Shown here piece after piece: positions 12,611-25,149 of a DNA stretch of 64,000 nt. Made by a program: the position numbers and the translations under genes. Location of the stretch: assembly GCA_900660155.1 (NCBI GenBank), contig CABFPE010000123.1:907035-971034 (forward strand). Reading direction: 5' to 3'. Within the stretch, counting starts at the first letter, position 1; each line of letters begins with the position of its first letter. This DNA is from Hofstenia miamia (taxonomy: Eukaryota; Xenacoelomorpha; Acoela; Hofsteniidae). The notes beneath the pieces were generated by a model that did not search any database, was not told the origin of the DNA, and saw only the letters and a program-made list of their open reading frames with translations.

Positions 12611-13319
12611 GTATCATGTTTTCAATTAACCTAAAATTCTCTGAAGAACAAGGTTTTTTACTATTTACTACTGTTTTAGGAATATTTATATAGGTATAAA
12701 ATGGGATAGAACTAATAACAGCAATTGATTCTGTATTTATGCTGAATAATAATGTATAAGAACAAGCTCAAAATCTTCATGTATAATAAATTCTTCGAAC
12801 TTAACATTGTTTTCAAAATAACATTGATTAACTTTCGTATAGGTATTATACACTACCCTTAAGGGTCGCCTTGCAGTATGTCATCATAGACCCATACAGG
12901 GAATGAGCTGATTTTGATAGCAAGGATGCAATTAATAAGTGCATTAAGTTTAAATAATTAATAACTACAATACAAAGTATTCAAAATTGAGTACATTTCC
13001 AGTTGTTTTTCTGCATAATAGTACACTTTTCAGTTCGCCTGTCATTGAAGAACCTCATTTCAGCTGGTTTTTAACAAATGCATTAACGTGTGCTATCGTT
13101 TTCAATCTCGCGCACATTTCTATTGCCTAATGTTATTAATTATTTACATCTAAAACTAAAACACAGCGTTCATTTAATAGCAACATCAGATATATTTTCT
13201 ATATAGCAGAATTTAACAATTTCAACTATTTTTGGGCGTATTGTATTATAAAGGTGTGATAAATATAAGCATTGAAATTTGAAATACAAACATTATGAAG
13301 CTTGTGCATGTCACTTACG
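12611..13319. other. No gene seen
   Basis: AT-rich sequence upstream of the first TSP1 exon found. The start exon of that gene may lie here or further right, but I could not pick one. Confidence 0.4.
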
Positions 13320-14215
13320 AAATGGACCTCGTCCCGTCTAACAATGACTCACAGCTAGGCCCAACACAACCCGTTTAGCACTTTCCGTACCAGACCCGGT
13401 AAAAGAAAGATTACTTTTATAATGGGAACGGAAAGGGCTATGCCTGAATCGTCCTAGAGAGTAACCTCCTCGTGGTGGTTCCTGGAGAAGCGGAGACGCT
13501 GAGCCAATACTTGATGGGCGCGTCTCTTTGCGGAATCCCGAACCTAAAGTGGACGTTAAACAATAGGGTATAAGAAGGTGCAACCATGTGTGCTTTGCAC
13601 ATATGGGGGCGGTGACGATGATGTGAGACTGTCTGTTTTGTGGAGCAGACGGCGACGTCTATGCCCAGAGCCGTAGAGTGCGTCTACGAGGGCAGTCATA
13701 CAGAGGATTTTCCTCTGTCTCTGGCCTCTAGATAGGCCTAGGCCAGCATTTGCTGAGCCTTACCTATGAGGGAGCTTTGCTTNNNNNNNNNNNNNNNNNN
13801 NNNNNNNNNNNNNNNNNNNNNNNNNNNNNNNNNNNNNNNNNNNNNNNNNNNNNNNNNNNNNNNNNNNNNNNNNNNNNNNNNNNNNNNNNNNNNNNNNNNN
13901 NNNNNNNNNNNTAAATATCTCCTAAATAATCAGGATCTCCATAACAGGCAGACGCAGGTGCTCACGAGTTACCTCAGTTAGTAGCCTTGGTTGGCGAAAG
14001 CTGTAGAGAGGCGCAACCCTCTCATGAAGCTCGGCCTTCGGCTTCACTCTCTGCTGATTAGACTCAACACAGATCAGCACTCTGCGTGCCAGGGGTCGCC
14101 AGAGGGCAAGCATGATTAAGCCGGCCTGCACACTTCTAGGGGAAGTGCCAGAGCAGATCTGTTGCCACCCACTCTTCAGTCCGTTGACTGGTAGAGTAAC
14201 CCCGACTTTTTATAA
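13320..14215. repeat. GC-rich block of unknown class, interrupted by an N gap
   Basis: A sharp change in base composition: both sides of the gap (13783-13911) are GC-rich with short palindromes such as ATAGGCCTAGGCC and CTCGGCCTTCGGC, and it ends near CCCCGACTTTTT. No convincing coding frame. It resembles an untranslated or terminal part of an inserted element, or a structured repeat, and not host AT-rich sequence. Confidence 0.5.
13783..13911. other. Assembly gap (N)
   Basis: A run of 129 N. Any open frame crossing it is meaningless. Confidence 0.99.
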
Positions 14216-14339
14216 TAATCACAAAATTTTTTAACGTAAAAGTATCAATAAATCAATACGAATCAATAAGAAATACGAAAATAATTATAATGTTACACTT
14301 CTTATTGTTCCTTACATTTGGTAGTTTTTTTTCATCTTA

Positions 14340-14446
14340 ATGTTTATACATGACCCGCCATCCAACCCGACCGCTCAAAGAATAACCCGCAAATCGAGCC
14401 GTCTAATTCTTGACTCAACCAGCAGGTTGGTTCATATTCCAACCCT
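14340..14446 (-). mobile_element. hAT-like transposon end
   Basis: On the minus strand it starts CAGGGTTGGAATATGAACCA and continues with GGCTCGATTTGCGGGTTA and GGTCGGGTTGGATGGCGG, GC-rich subterminal sequence like that of the 6619-7526 element. The other end was not found and may lie on the far side of the GC-rich block. Confidence 0.45.
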
Positions 14447-15637
14447 GATAAAGTCGCAGCAAAAGTTAGAAGATTTGAACTTTCGCCATTGAGTGAACCT
14501 TTTAATTTGGAATCTTATCTCTCGTACGTTTGAAGCTGATTATCTGATGCTTTTAAAATAATTGAAATTTGGATAAAGAGCTCGATTACTGGTTTTCGAA
14601 AAGAATACAATCAGGATAATGAAATAATCCCTGTACAATGCAAAGATAAACAAATTTTTAAAAAGGGAATGGTAAGTATCTGCAAAGACTACTCTCGTAC
14701 TAGAGTAGTCCTCGAACATCTTCCAAAAACTGGAAACTGCTTTCTTACACTTCCGATTATGATTAAATAGAATTCTGAAAGGAATGTTTGTTTCCGCTGG
14801 GATGCTAGAATATGGTAAAAATGGAGTTTAGTTGAAGACTGAGAAGTGACGAAAGTGCAGTGTGACCTTTTGCTTTGTTCTATTTCAGATTTTAAGTTAA
14901 ATGCTCGAATGTCAATTTCGAACTTCTGTCGTAGTAATATTTGCTCAATCACATAGTAACTATATCTTGCAAAATTATAACAGTAAATAAATTATTTAAA
15001 GACAGACAGTAAACAATTCAAACTTCAAATTTGAAGAAATTTATCAAGGAGTTCTGGGTCGATTCAACTTTTGTATTTAAAAAAATTGATGTTTTGTATT
15101 ATTATCTTTTACTTGCAGCTTGCAGTTTAAATTGACAGAAGCTTATCGTGTCAAAAGTACAAATATATTACGCAATACTTTTATCACGCCGCACTACTTA
15201 AGTTTTTGTCTGCAAACATCAATCAATGTCGTTCATAATCACAACATGTAGATGACTAAATTGTATTTTCTTAAATACACTGTGTCTTTTTAAATATATT
15301 TTTAAAATTTTAGAGTCAGACGTGAGATTTTGGACAGCTTATCATTCTACCAAGTGACCAAAATCTTGGGAGCTGTTAAAAAAGCAATATTACAAAACTG
15401 TTTTTGTGTAATTGATCTCAGATATCATCAGATGATCATTTCAGTTAATGTGAATTGATGATAATCTTAAATTCAATTCCAGTAGCAACTTAGGATGAAA
15501 TATTACTTCAAAATAGTTCAAGTATGATTAGATATGGGATATTTCTTCATTAAGTAACCAAAAATTTCCAGCTAAGAATCAGGTTCGATAATAATGGTGT
15601 GAAATTATTTGAATAAATGTAATAATAATATCTCCTA

Positions 15638-17361
15638 CAGGCTTGCGTTGTTTGTGTTTTTCCACACAATAGCCAACACAACACAACAGGAAAAATGTGT
15701 AGTATCACACAACAAGCACAACACAACAGCAACAGAAAAGTATTGATACGATATTCATCTCTGGGTCTTTGGAATTATACATTTACCCTGTCTTGCCACA
15801 AATTACGGATTGTTTCCCATTCTTGTCCATTGGCAATTGCATTATATTTTCTTAATGAAGGACATTTTAGATAGCAATAGTCGTGTTAACAGTGCTAATT
15901 TTACTAGTATGCACAGCCTGGAAAAGCTACTCTCATCTAAATACGTTATTGATGAACCTTGTAAAACTAAAAAGATAAAATCGGACAGAAACTTCTTGCA
16001 ATGAGTCACCGTTCTAGCAAATATGTTAAACATTATGATATTCACATTGATTCTATGCCTAAAATCGTGTCAAAAGCTGTCTTAAAGGTGTTGTATAGTC
16101 CAGTTCTTTTGTTTGTTAATGTCCAAATTTTTAATTTGTATTTCACAATTGTGGTAATTAAGCCTTTTTATTGTTTTTGTTGTTGATTAGGATGAATTTG
16201 ATTAAATATTTTTTTATATTATAATAGCAAGCTGCTTATCTAAAATATGTCTATAATGTGTCAATTCAGTATTCAATTTGATTAACAATGTACGTGTCTG
16301 AGACCATAGAGAACAGTACTAAAACTCACAAGACTGCGCTGGGACCCAGACTGAAAAATGGATTAGTAGACTGGATAGGGACTGAAAATGCGTGGTCACG
16401 CAGATGTCTGTTTTCAACATAATTACAATAAACAGAAATGGCTATTAGACATTGCATTTATATGCATTAGATTCTTAAGTTGTTGAACATCTTACAAAAA
16501 ATACGTATCACCACCTCAACCGATTTTTTAGTTAAATATCTTATTAAGCAAGGAAATAACAACTTTGAACAAAGTTTCGTAAAATTTTAAATATATGATT
16601 AAGAAATATATGCAAGTAAGAAATTTGTTCTATTTCACATTTGTATTATTGTCTCTATGAAGCTAGCATTTCTGTTGATCTGATGTAATTCAAGCTTTCG
16701 CTAAGATGTGAAGCAATTATTTATTACATCGATTAGAAAAAAGTATGCTCTTTAAAAAAATGTTCGAAAAATTGATCAGGTACAATTAAATCGAAACTAT
16801 CAATAAAGGCTAAAGTACAATATCATTTTCTTCCACCAAGAAATATTTTCATCTTTTGCAACTAGATACATAGTAAACCTTTGCCAAAATTGAAACCCCC
16901 AAATGTTTGCTAAGAATGACCTTGTGAAATATATTTAGCATTTTCTAACTATGCAATTGCTAAAAGCAAGGTGCAATACAAATTTCACTTATTTGTAAAT
17001 TTCTTTGTAATGTCAAACTCAGAATTTATGCTTAAAATCTTAAGTTAAATTAAAAAAATTGTGTAACAAATTCATAAAAAGTATTTTATATCAGTTATTT
17101 TTCTCTAAAGGTGTTGAAATTTCACATTCATATTAACTCATGGTATTTTATTTCTTTTATCTACATGACATAAATATAAATAATGATTTCGTTAATTTAG
17201 CAATAATTTTGAGAATAATGGTAAGTTTTGAACTTCGGGGCGTTTGCTTTTTTGGCCCTCACAACACGTTGTATCGTGTGCACAGCAAAAGTTAAAATTC
17301 CACATGACCCAAGACAACAAGTTCTGTTGTGTTGTGTACACAGAACACAACTGCAAGCCTG
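15638..17361. mobile_element. hAT-like DNA transposon, non-coding
   Basis: Inverted ends CAGGCTTGCGTTGTTTGTGT (left) and CAGGCTTGCAGTTGTGTTCT (right, reversed), each followed by further AACACAAC-rich subterminal sequence. The flanks ATCTCCTA and GCCTCCTA agree at 6 of 8 positions, as expected for an aged 8-bp hAT target duplication. The 1.7-kb interior has no recognisable transposase. Confidence 0.65.
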
Positions 17362-19849
17362 GCCTCCTATGAATAATGGTTTTGTTTTCCCTTAATTTTT
17401 GGAATAATTCTTCCGCAATTTCTCTGATCTATGCATTATGCGGTATCGGTGTCTAAATTCAACATTTTACTTCATTTTGAAGCAAATGATAAATTAGATT
17501 GAACCTTAAATCCGTCGTTCAATTGTTTCTGTTTGTATTATTAAGGCTACAAACATCAGAAATTTTCTGCATAATATTATGTTCCTCAAAAGCTCCACGA
17601 ATCACTGTAGAACTTTTCACAAGGATGTAGTGCATTACAAGAATAAATAAAGTTTGGCGAGCGGAAATTAGAAAAAGCTAATATGTTTGATTTATAGAGA
17701 GATTTATTTTTGCATTCACTTAGAATGTCTTTTTCAATGATTCTCCTAATAATATGTTGGAATTAACTAAAAAATAGTGCTTCGCTACTCTTTCATAAAT
17801 TTTCAACCCATAAATATCATAGATTTTGCGTATTAGGAGTTGGAATGTTCCATCATTTGTTCCAATTGAACAATTCTTCTTCATAAGCTCATAGTTTTAG
17901 CATGTTATGGCATGCTTCCTGTATAGCTTTGCAAAATTTGCACTCCATGGATTATAAATTATCCCAAAGAAAGAACTACTAGGATTTAAGGAATGTGTTA
18001 AATTACAGTTTGGGACAGTCGAAACACTAAGCTGTGCAGCATACGCTTAATAAAAGTAGGGTTCTAGAAATATCCACAATTGGGAATAATTTATAATGGT
18101 GATTATATAATTTGAGACCATCCTTTTTAAAAGTAGCGTGAAACAATTTTTGTTTAAATATTAAAAAAATTAACAACAAAAACTCCATCTTAACATTTAC
18201 TCTTTAAGGTGATCTGTAGCAATTATTAATTTGAATACACTCAATCTCCGTTTACGATCTTCTTCAGTGCAGTAAAAAATATAAAATCAATAAAGAATGT
18301 TACACTAACAATTCCAGGAGAGTTTGCTTATACTTTGAATGCACTTTTTCTTAATCACTAAGGCATTGATTTAAGATGAAATGCAAGTACTAAAGTACAT
18401 CTCTTACAGCTATGAACCACATTGCATTAATTTGTACATACAATTCAACGTTGTCATTTTAATGATAACATAGAAGAAAATTTTATGAAATGCTTAATAA
18501 ACTAGCAATATATATTTATTTATTTGTTTATGTATATAGGATATCTTATAGCGACTTATGCAACTATTTTCTGTGTTTAATATCACTTAACAACAAAATA
18601 TTTAAATCTAATATGCCTTACCTTAAAATGGAGACAGTCATGAGTTACGGATCTGTTTTCGAAAGGGATGCAGTTCTGTTTAAAATTCATCGCTCGGTAG
18701 TTGCTGTGTACATGATATTTCTCCAAAATCAGTATTTAAAATCGTGCTACACACTGTATTTGTTTAAAAAAGAACACGCATTCAATAAATGAGAAGTTAT
18801 TTACATACTTACTTGTGCAATGCTCAAATAATGAGAGGTATATTGACAACTTTGGCGGAGGTGGAGTGTTAAAAAAATACTTCTATCAGAGCATCTATTG
18901 ATTTTATGTAAGAAAAGTATGCGCATGTTTGAAGTGTGACAATAATTTTGGCACACCCCTGCTCACTCAGATTTATACAAAGATTTACAAGAGTCTGTAC
19001 CGGCTTTAAGGAGAGCGCAAAGGGGCAAACGCAATGGGCGCAGCTCGTTTTTGAGCGCCGTGTTTAGTTACATTCCTAAAAGGTATTAGTAGATATGAAT
19101 TTAAAAAAGTACAAGCGATATTTTTCACAATAAGAAATCAACTAATTATTGTAATCCTGGGATCCTGAATTACAAGATTTTTCAGGATTTAAAAGTTTGA
19201 ACAGCAGCTAAATTTCTCAATCGAAATGTTAACTGTTTTGGTTTATTACCTTAAATTTGATGTGCCAAAAACATAGCAGTGACTTAACAGTGCAAGGAAT
19301 TGCCAATCACAATAATGATTATATCTTCTTATTCATCTTCACATCTCCATTTAGTTTAGATTTTATCCATAAAATTTGTATGCAAATGCAATTCTAAACT
19401 TTAAACTGTGCACAATGATCGATTGAAGCAAACAACAATTATCCAAATTCTTAATATTGTTACTAAAACCTAGTCCTAGCATTTTATAGATCATTTATCT
19501 CAAAAATATACTAAAATAGTTCGACGAATTTATAGTCAGCGTTAATAATCTTAAGAACTCTCCACTTATTTTCGAAAATGCAGGCCTATGCGATTTTTAT
19601 AATTGTGTTATTTTAGTGTTAAAAGTTTTAGAGATTTGGCTTTCTTAATTTTTGTAGGCAATTCACTCCCTAGACGGATCTAAACATTAACAAAGATTGT
19701 TGTATTTTTTTTCTACGATTTTACTTGCCTTAAAACTAAAGTGTTTTTACTATGAAAATGTGGAGCTTATAAATTAGGGACATTTGTTGAATTGTAGGGA
19801 GAGATTTTATTAGAGAATTTTGCAAAATGTAAATAAAGATGTTTTATAA
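17362..19849. other. No supported gene
   Basis: AT-rich. A short GC-rich patch at about 18950-19070 (GGGCAAACGCAATGGGCGCA) and an adjoining GCAGGGGTGTGCCAA (minus) look like repeat remains. The frame at 18490-18792 has no family resemblance. Confidence 0.4.
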
Positions 19850-22110
19850 ATTATCATTATTGGCTTCAAAAATTTTCCTCTTAATGCATCGTAAGTTGAT
19901 AGTTTTTACTTCAAACAGCCCAATTTGTTTGTATTTCAATTTTTTTGAGATATTGCGTGTCAATTCCATTATATGATATGCAAACATAATTTAGATAACT
20001 TAAGACCAAGTCATTAATAAACTGAATTTTTGCATTAATACTTAGAAGATGAGAAAAATTACTTATTGTTGTAATTGAAAATTCCATTTTTTACTATGCA
20101 ATAAAATTGTTTATGAAAATTTAAGTTGCTGTCGAAAATAACCCCTAGAAAATTAAGATGGGTAATTTGTTTTATAGTTTCCTCATTGAAACGTAGTGTA
20201 CATTTGGTTGTGTCTGTTTTACCATTTTTGCCTTTTATTATACGAAATTGTGTTTTGGAAGTATTAATTGTTAGCATAAAATTTGCTAATGCTGCACAGT
20301 TTTTTTCAATTATATCTACTGAATCTTCCACTGAGTTACTCAAGTGAATTATTATTGTCATGAGGGTATTGTAAAATGTCACATGTAATGTTCTCTTTTA
20401 AATCATTACATAAATATTTAATAGCAGTGGGCCCAGAATTGTCACTTGTGGAACACCTTTTTCTAATGAAATCCAATCTGAGAAAAGGTTATGCAATTTT
20501 ACCCTTTGCTTTCTTTTGATTAAGTCTACGCTACTAGCTAAAAAATGTAACTTTTCAATTTTCCAAATTTAAATTTTAGTAGTCAAATGCTTTTGATGAA
20601 TCAAGACATGCTACACGCACAGTATTTATTGTCATCAATATCTTCTCTCCATTTCTCAGTTACGTAAATCAGTGCTTCATTAGTAGACATTCCTTTCCCA
20701 AAATCCGAACTGCGTTTTGGATAAGATGTTATACTTTGGGAAATGTTCTTTGATTTGATCAGACAGCTTCTCAAAAAAATTGCTAATAGGTGATGTAAGT
20801 GAAATAGGGCAATAATTAGAGCATACATTAGGATCGTCTTTTTTGAAAACCGATCCGATGTAATTTTGTCTAGTTTTAATTGGTCCAGGAAAATATAATA
20901 TATACATTCAAAATATCACGAGGAAATTGGCAATTAAATCGACTACAGTTTTTAAATACTATCCATTGACCACTCGATATATTTTTCAATGTTAAGATTA
21001 TTTCTAAAGTTTCATATTTTGTTACATAACGAAAGCTAAATTTTGGTGTAAAGAGTTCCGACTTTTTTTATAATAGTTATATTTTATGTTTTCTTCGTCA
21101 TATTTGTCTAGATTTTTAAATAATTTATTAAATATTGTGCAAATGTATTTAGCATTTTTAATTGTTTCCCCATTATGATGAATTTCATTTACAGAAGTAG
21201 AGCCTTTGACTGTTGAGTTTGCATCTATTCAAATTTTGACTGAAATTATTGGTAGTACGAATTTTTAATTTTTACTTTGCATAAGTTACGTACCTTTTTG
21301 TAGTCATCAAAATTCTCAGAAGATTTTTCATTTTTGTTCTTAATCCACTTAAAATTTTTTGTTTAATCAAAAATTAAGCAGTTTATCAATCCAAGTTTTG
21401 TTCTTAGTTGTTGTCAAAATTGGGAGTTAAGGCACTATAAACTTTGACGCCCAATTGTCATTAATTTTAGTAACTGTATATTATCGTCATTTTTCTATTT
21501 TTTATCCATATTTTACGTGAACTTAGAAATCCAATTGAATCAAATTATGATACAATGATCTGAGTATGTTTAGAGATGAAGAAAATTCAATCAAGGTTTC
21601 ACTTTGCAGGAATACATCTTGTTGGGGTGTTAAATATTTTTAAGTTGAAATTTGATAAAAAAATTTAATATTCTAGATTTTTCTGTACAGTCCAAGAATT
21701 TAAGGTTCCAGCCTCCCATCATAATATCATTATTTATATTTAATGCTTTTATAATTTCTGTTTCTAATTGTTTAAAAAAAATGTTTTAAAAATGCTTGTG
21801 GACAGCAAGAAATATTAATAAATTGTTTTTTGTTTTTGGAAGAAGGATTGCGTATTTCTATCCAAAGTCTTTCAAAACTGTTTTTAGTAACAATATCTAG
21901 CCTGATTGTGGGCTTTAATTTTTTTGGTATTAGTAACATAACACCGCTTCCTTTTCTCTTATTAAAGTTCAACTTGTGGGATCTATCCATTCGAAAAACA
22001 GTAAATTTTGATTGATCAAGGAACCAGGAGTAATCCATGTCAATTACATGTACATAGCCAAGCTTCCGAAATCCCCGCAATGAACTTTTCTCTTGAGTCA
22101 TTTACTAAAT
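19850..22110 (-). mobile_element. LINE D (CR1/Jockey-type), 5'-truncated and decayed
   Basis: Read on the minus strand from 22110: an endonuclease piece (GSGVMLLIPKKL, SFERLWIEIRNP), then a linker with NGETIKNAKYICTIFNKLFK, then reverse transcriptase pieces DDPNVCSNYCPISLTSPISN and NILSKTQFGF, then GVPQVTILGPLLLNIY, and a C-terminal piece with ITHLNFLGVIFDSNLNF. The domain order is that of a LINE ORF2. At least five stops or frame changes split it, and the catalytic YADD is lost. The left edge is approximate. Confidence 0.85.
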
Positions 22111-23488
22111 TTCGATGCTCTGTGCTTTTATTTGATAAATTTTAAAAGTTTACATGTATATACTTAAAGCCAGGTGTTTTGTTTATAACTTTGATGTACA
22201 TAATATATTATAAAAAAATTGTAAAATTTTGTGACTAAGAATTAACCAAGCATTAACTTTGATGTCATTTTTTATGTAAATTTCTAAAATCTCAAAAATG
22301 AAGAATATAATTTCTTGCTAAGTTTATTACATTGGCATAGATAAACACCTCAGCAAATGCTGCTAATACTACACATAATTGGTGCATAACAGTTAAATCT
22401 ACAAAAAACAAAAACATTTCCTTCGAATTGAGTTTACCCATAGTGCCTAATATTGCAGTTAGAATGTTTAGACTCTAGTTTATGACAAAGGAATGTCAAA
22501 TTTGAAATTTATTTAAATCGTCCATGCAGCACATTCCCAGAAAAACAAATGCTTTATAAAGGGCCCATTATTGACTATATAAGAAAAAGAAATCTTTTTC
22601 AGAAATTGCCTAAACAATATATAATTGTACTGCTAGCAACTCTGAAAGCGTCAATAAACTACAAAAAACAATACAACGAAAATTGCACCATTGGGCTATG
22701 GCGTTTTAATTTCTGCTAGTTATATTATATCTGAAAAATCAGCTGAGCTTGTTCAACCAAATGTTTTTTCGATTTTCCATCTACGAAACAAGATTCATTC
22801 GTAGAAAACTGCTAAAATATTCCACCTAATGATTAGATAAAGTTCCCCGAGTTAGGAAAAATGACAATCGCTGATTTCGGAAAATACGAACAAAAATTTA
22901 ACAATCTCATAAAAAATAAATTCCGAAATGAGGTTGCGAAACTGTGTGAATATATTAACTTCTAAGCAAAAATGAATTTCATTCAAAATTATGTATCCGA
23001 ATGTGAATTCTACATCAGTGTTCACATTCATTAAATGTGGTTCATTTTATTAAACAATCGTCAGTAAAAAATTTACTAAATATTCGCTTTTGTTCTCTAT
23101 ATATAACAACTAAAATCAGACAATAGTGCTAAATCGTATATATCGTGAGTAATAGTTTTATGTATAGTTTTCTTTTAGATGTTTCGCTTCTGTATATAAA
23201 GAGGTATTAACATCCAATATTCTGAGCTTATATCAATGCAATTTTTTGTAAATAACTTTTTTAGTTTGTTAAACAATTCTTAGAACGTTTCTGATTAGAA
23301 ACGTAGCCGAATGTATTTTACATGTGTAGGTTGTGGGGTAAATTCATGTGCTAAAATTGTTTTTTGTTAAGCCTCAATTCCATTTTTTTGAACAATGTAA
23401 TAATAATTTGTCTAAATATTGTATCTCGACAACTATTATATTTTCTCTTGTCTGAATTATTGTGTATATCTGAATTTCATTACATAAT
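22111..23488. other. No gene seen
   Basis: AT-rich, no recognised coding, no clear terminal repeats. Confidence 0.45.
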
Positions 23489-23760
23489 ACAACGGCGACC
23501 ACGTCAAAGCTGCCGCAGAACGAGCTAGGCTGGAAAATGTTAATGCATCCATCCTACAGTAAAGGCCTAACTCCTTCGGACTTTCATCTATTCCCATCTT
23601 ATCTTATCTTATAAAACTCTAAAAGGTGTTATTTATAATCGTCATTAAGAATTTTGTGCCTCACTGACCAACTTTCTTGATTCAAAACTTGCAAGGAAAG
23701 CACCATAGAAATAATGACGATTATTGCCTTTAATCAATTTCTAGATTTGACTGTATATAG
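23489..23760 (+). pseudogene. mariner transposase fragment
   Basis: The frame from about 23498 reads ELGWKMLMHPSYSKGLTPSD then FHLFPS. This is the mariner catalytic end ELGWEVLPHPPYSPDLAPSD with FHLF, including the final aspartate. A stop follows and the rest is out of frame. No terminal repeats were located. Confidence 0.7.
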
Positions 23761-24974
23761 TAGGGTAAACTAAACAAATTAACCCGACAAGCTAATACAT
23801 GTTGAAACCGGCTTATAAAAAATGGCACGGTAACTCAGCAAAATAAAAATACTTTTTGACTAGATGTTTACTATATTGGAAAACAATTTCTTTTTGGCCA
23901 CATTTAATCATTTTCCATTTGCTTCGATGCAAATGGAAAACGCACGAGATAAAAACATCATTAAATTATAGTCATTCCTGTTTGAGTAAAGCACTGCTTG
24001 GTTGATTCTTTGTCCTTCATTCGGATTCTTGTAATAGTTTTGTATTAACACATACATTTATTACGCACTTTCCTGAGACCTTTGGTTTTGCATTTAATTG
24101 AAAATGATTTATTTTAGAGGGAAAATGGGCCATCAATCTCTTGAAATCCACCCGAAGTTGTAGGTATCAAAATGTCGGCTAAATATATTAAGGAGAACGC
24201 TTTTATTTAAATCTTCTAGAAAAATATATATGCGAAAAATTTATTGCAAATTCATTGTAATATATTACATATTAACACTTTTCTGGCCACTGTTCATTAC
24301 AATGAACAAGACAAAAAACTGAAATAGCTAAGTCGAATTTTAAGGAAAATCTGTTTTAGTAGTTTTTATGTTGTTGCGTCTATGCCAAAAATGAAATACT
24401 TTCTCTTACAGTTTGTTGTTGCGATTTACGTTTTTAAACAATTGACATTTATTCAGCTTAAACTGAAAAGTTTCAATTTCAAAATTATTTTTTTAGAAAT
24501 GCTATTAACTATTGCTATATTCCTTCACACATATTTACATTAGCATTATGTATCCATTAATATAAATTATAATGACCAAAAATCAATGGGCTTTGATCAT
24601 TTCAGTGAACATAAACATTCATAAGGCTGACCAGGGTTCATCACAATGAACATAGCGATTTTCCCACTAAACTAAGTTTATATTTATTTTTTCAATTATC
24701 AACATGCTTTTTGATGTATATTTATCTAGAAAAATAGTAATATTTAAAAAATCAACTAACATACAGTTTTGACTAGAAAAGGGTTAAAAAAATTTCTTGC
24801 GGGATCCATATGATCACACGAGTCTTTAATTGTTGTCTTCGCAATTTTACTATTTTTCATAAAGTGCAGTTTTTAACTAAAACTCAGAATAGGGTTTATA
24901 CGAACACTTAGACAGGCGAAACCATGTGCGCACACAGAAATACACACCTGTATTTGCAACTCAATATACGACTA

Positions 24975-24980
24975 TTTATT
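24975..24980 (-). terminator. Likely EPAC polyadenylation signal
   Basis: AATAAA on the minus strand, about 100 nt after the EPAC stop codon. It is the first clear hexamer on that strand and sits at a sensible distance. Confidence 0.55.
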
Positions 24981-25079
24981 ACATTAGCAATTGAAAATAC
25001 AAATTCAAATAAAAATGAAATTACAATAAATATTGAGATAATGCAAATTTCAGACATGCATAGCGAAATATGAAACGAT

Positions 25080-25149
25080 TCATCTCCTCTGCTCGATGCG
25101 ATGTGAAAGTTGAGTTAGTAGTCGCTGGTTATCAGTTACCTTGAGATTT
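25080..25149 (-). CDS. Epac: EPAC exon p: C-terminus and stop
   Basis: Acceptor TTTCTTTAG. The product [20 protein letters not shown] then RR and TGA matches the EPAC2 C-terminus [20 protein letters not shown] then RRP. This fixes the 3' end of the coding sequence. Confidence 0.96.

Noticed and set aside
18490-18792. Plus-strand 100-residue frame
   Set aside because: Low-complexity AT-rich composition, no splice context, no known domain.
24270-24660. Two similar stretches (GTTCATTACAATGAAC and GTTCATCACAATGAAC)
   Set aside because: Short imperfect palindromes without matching flanks; too weak to call element ends.
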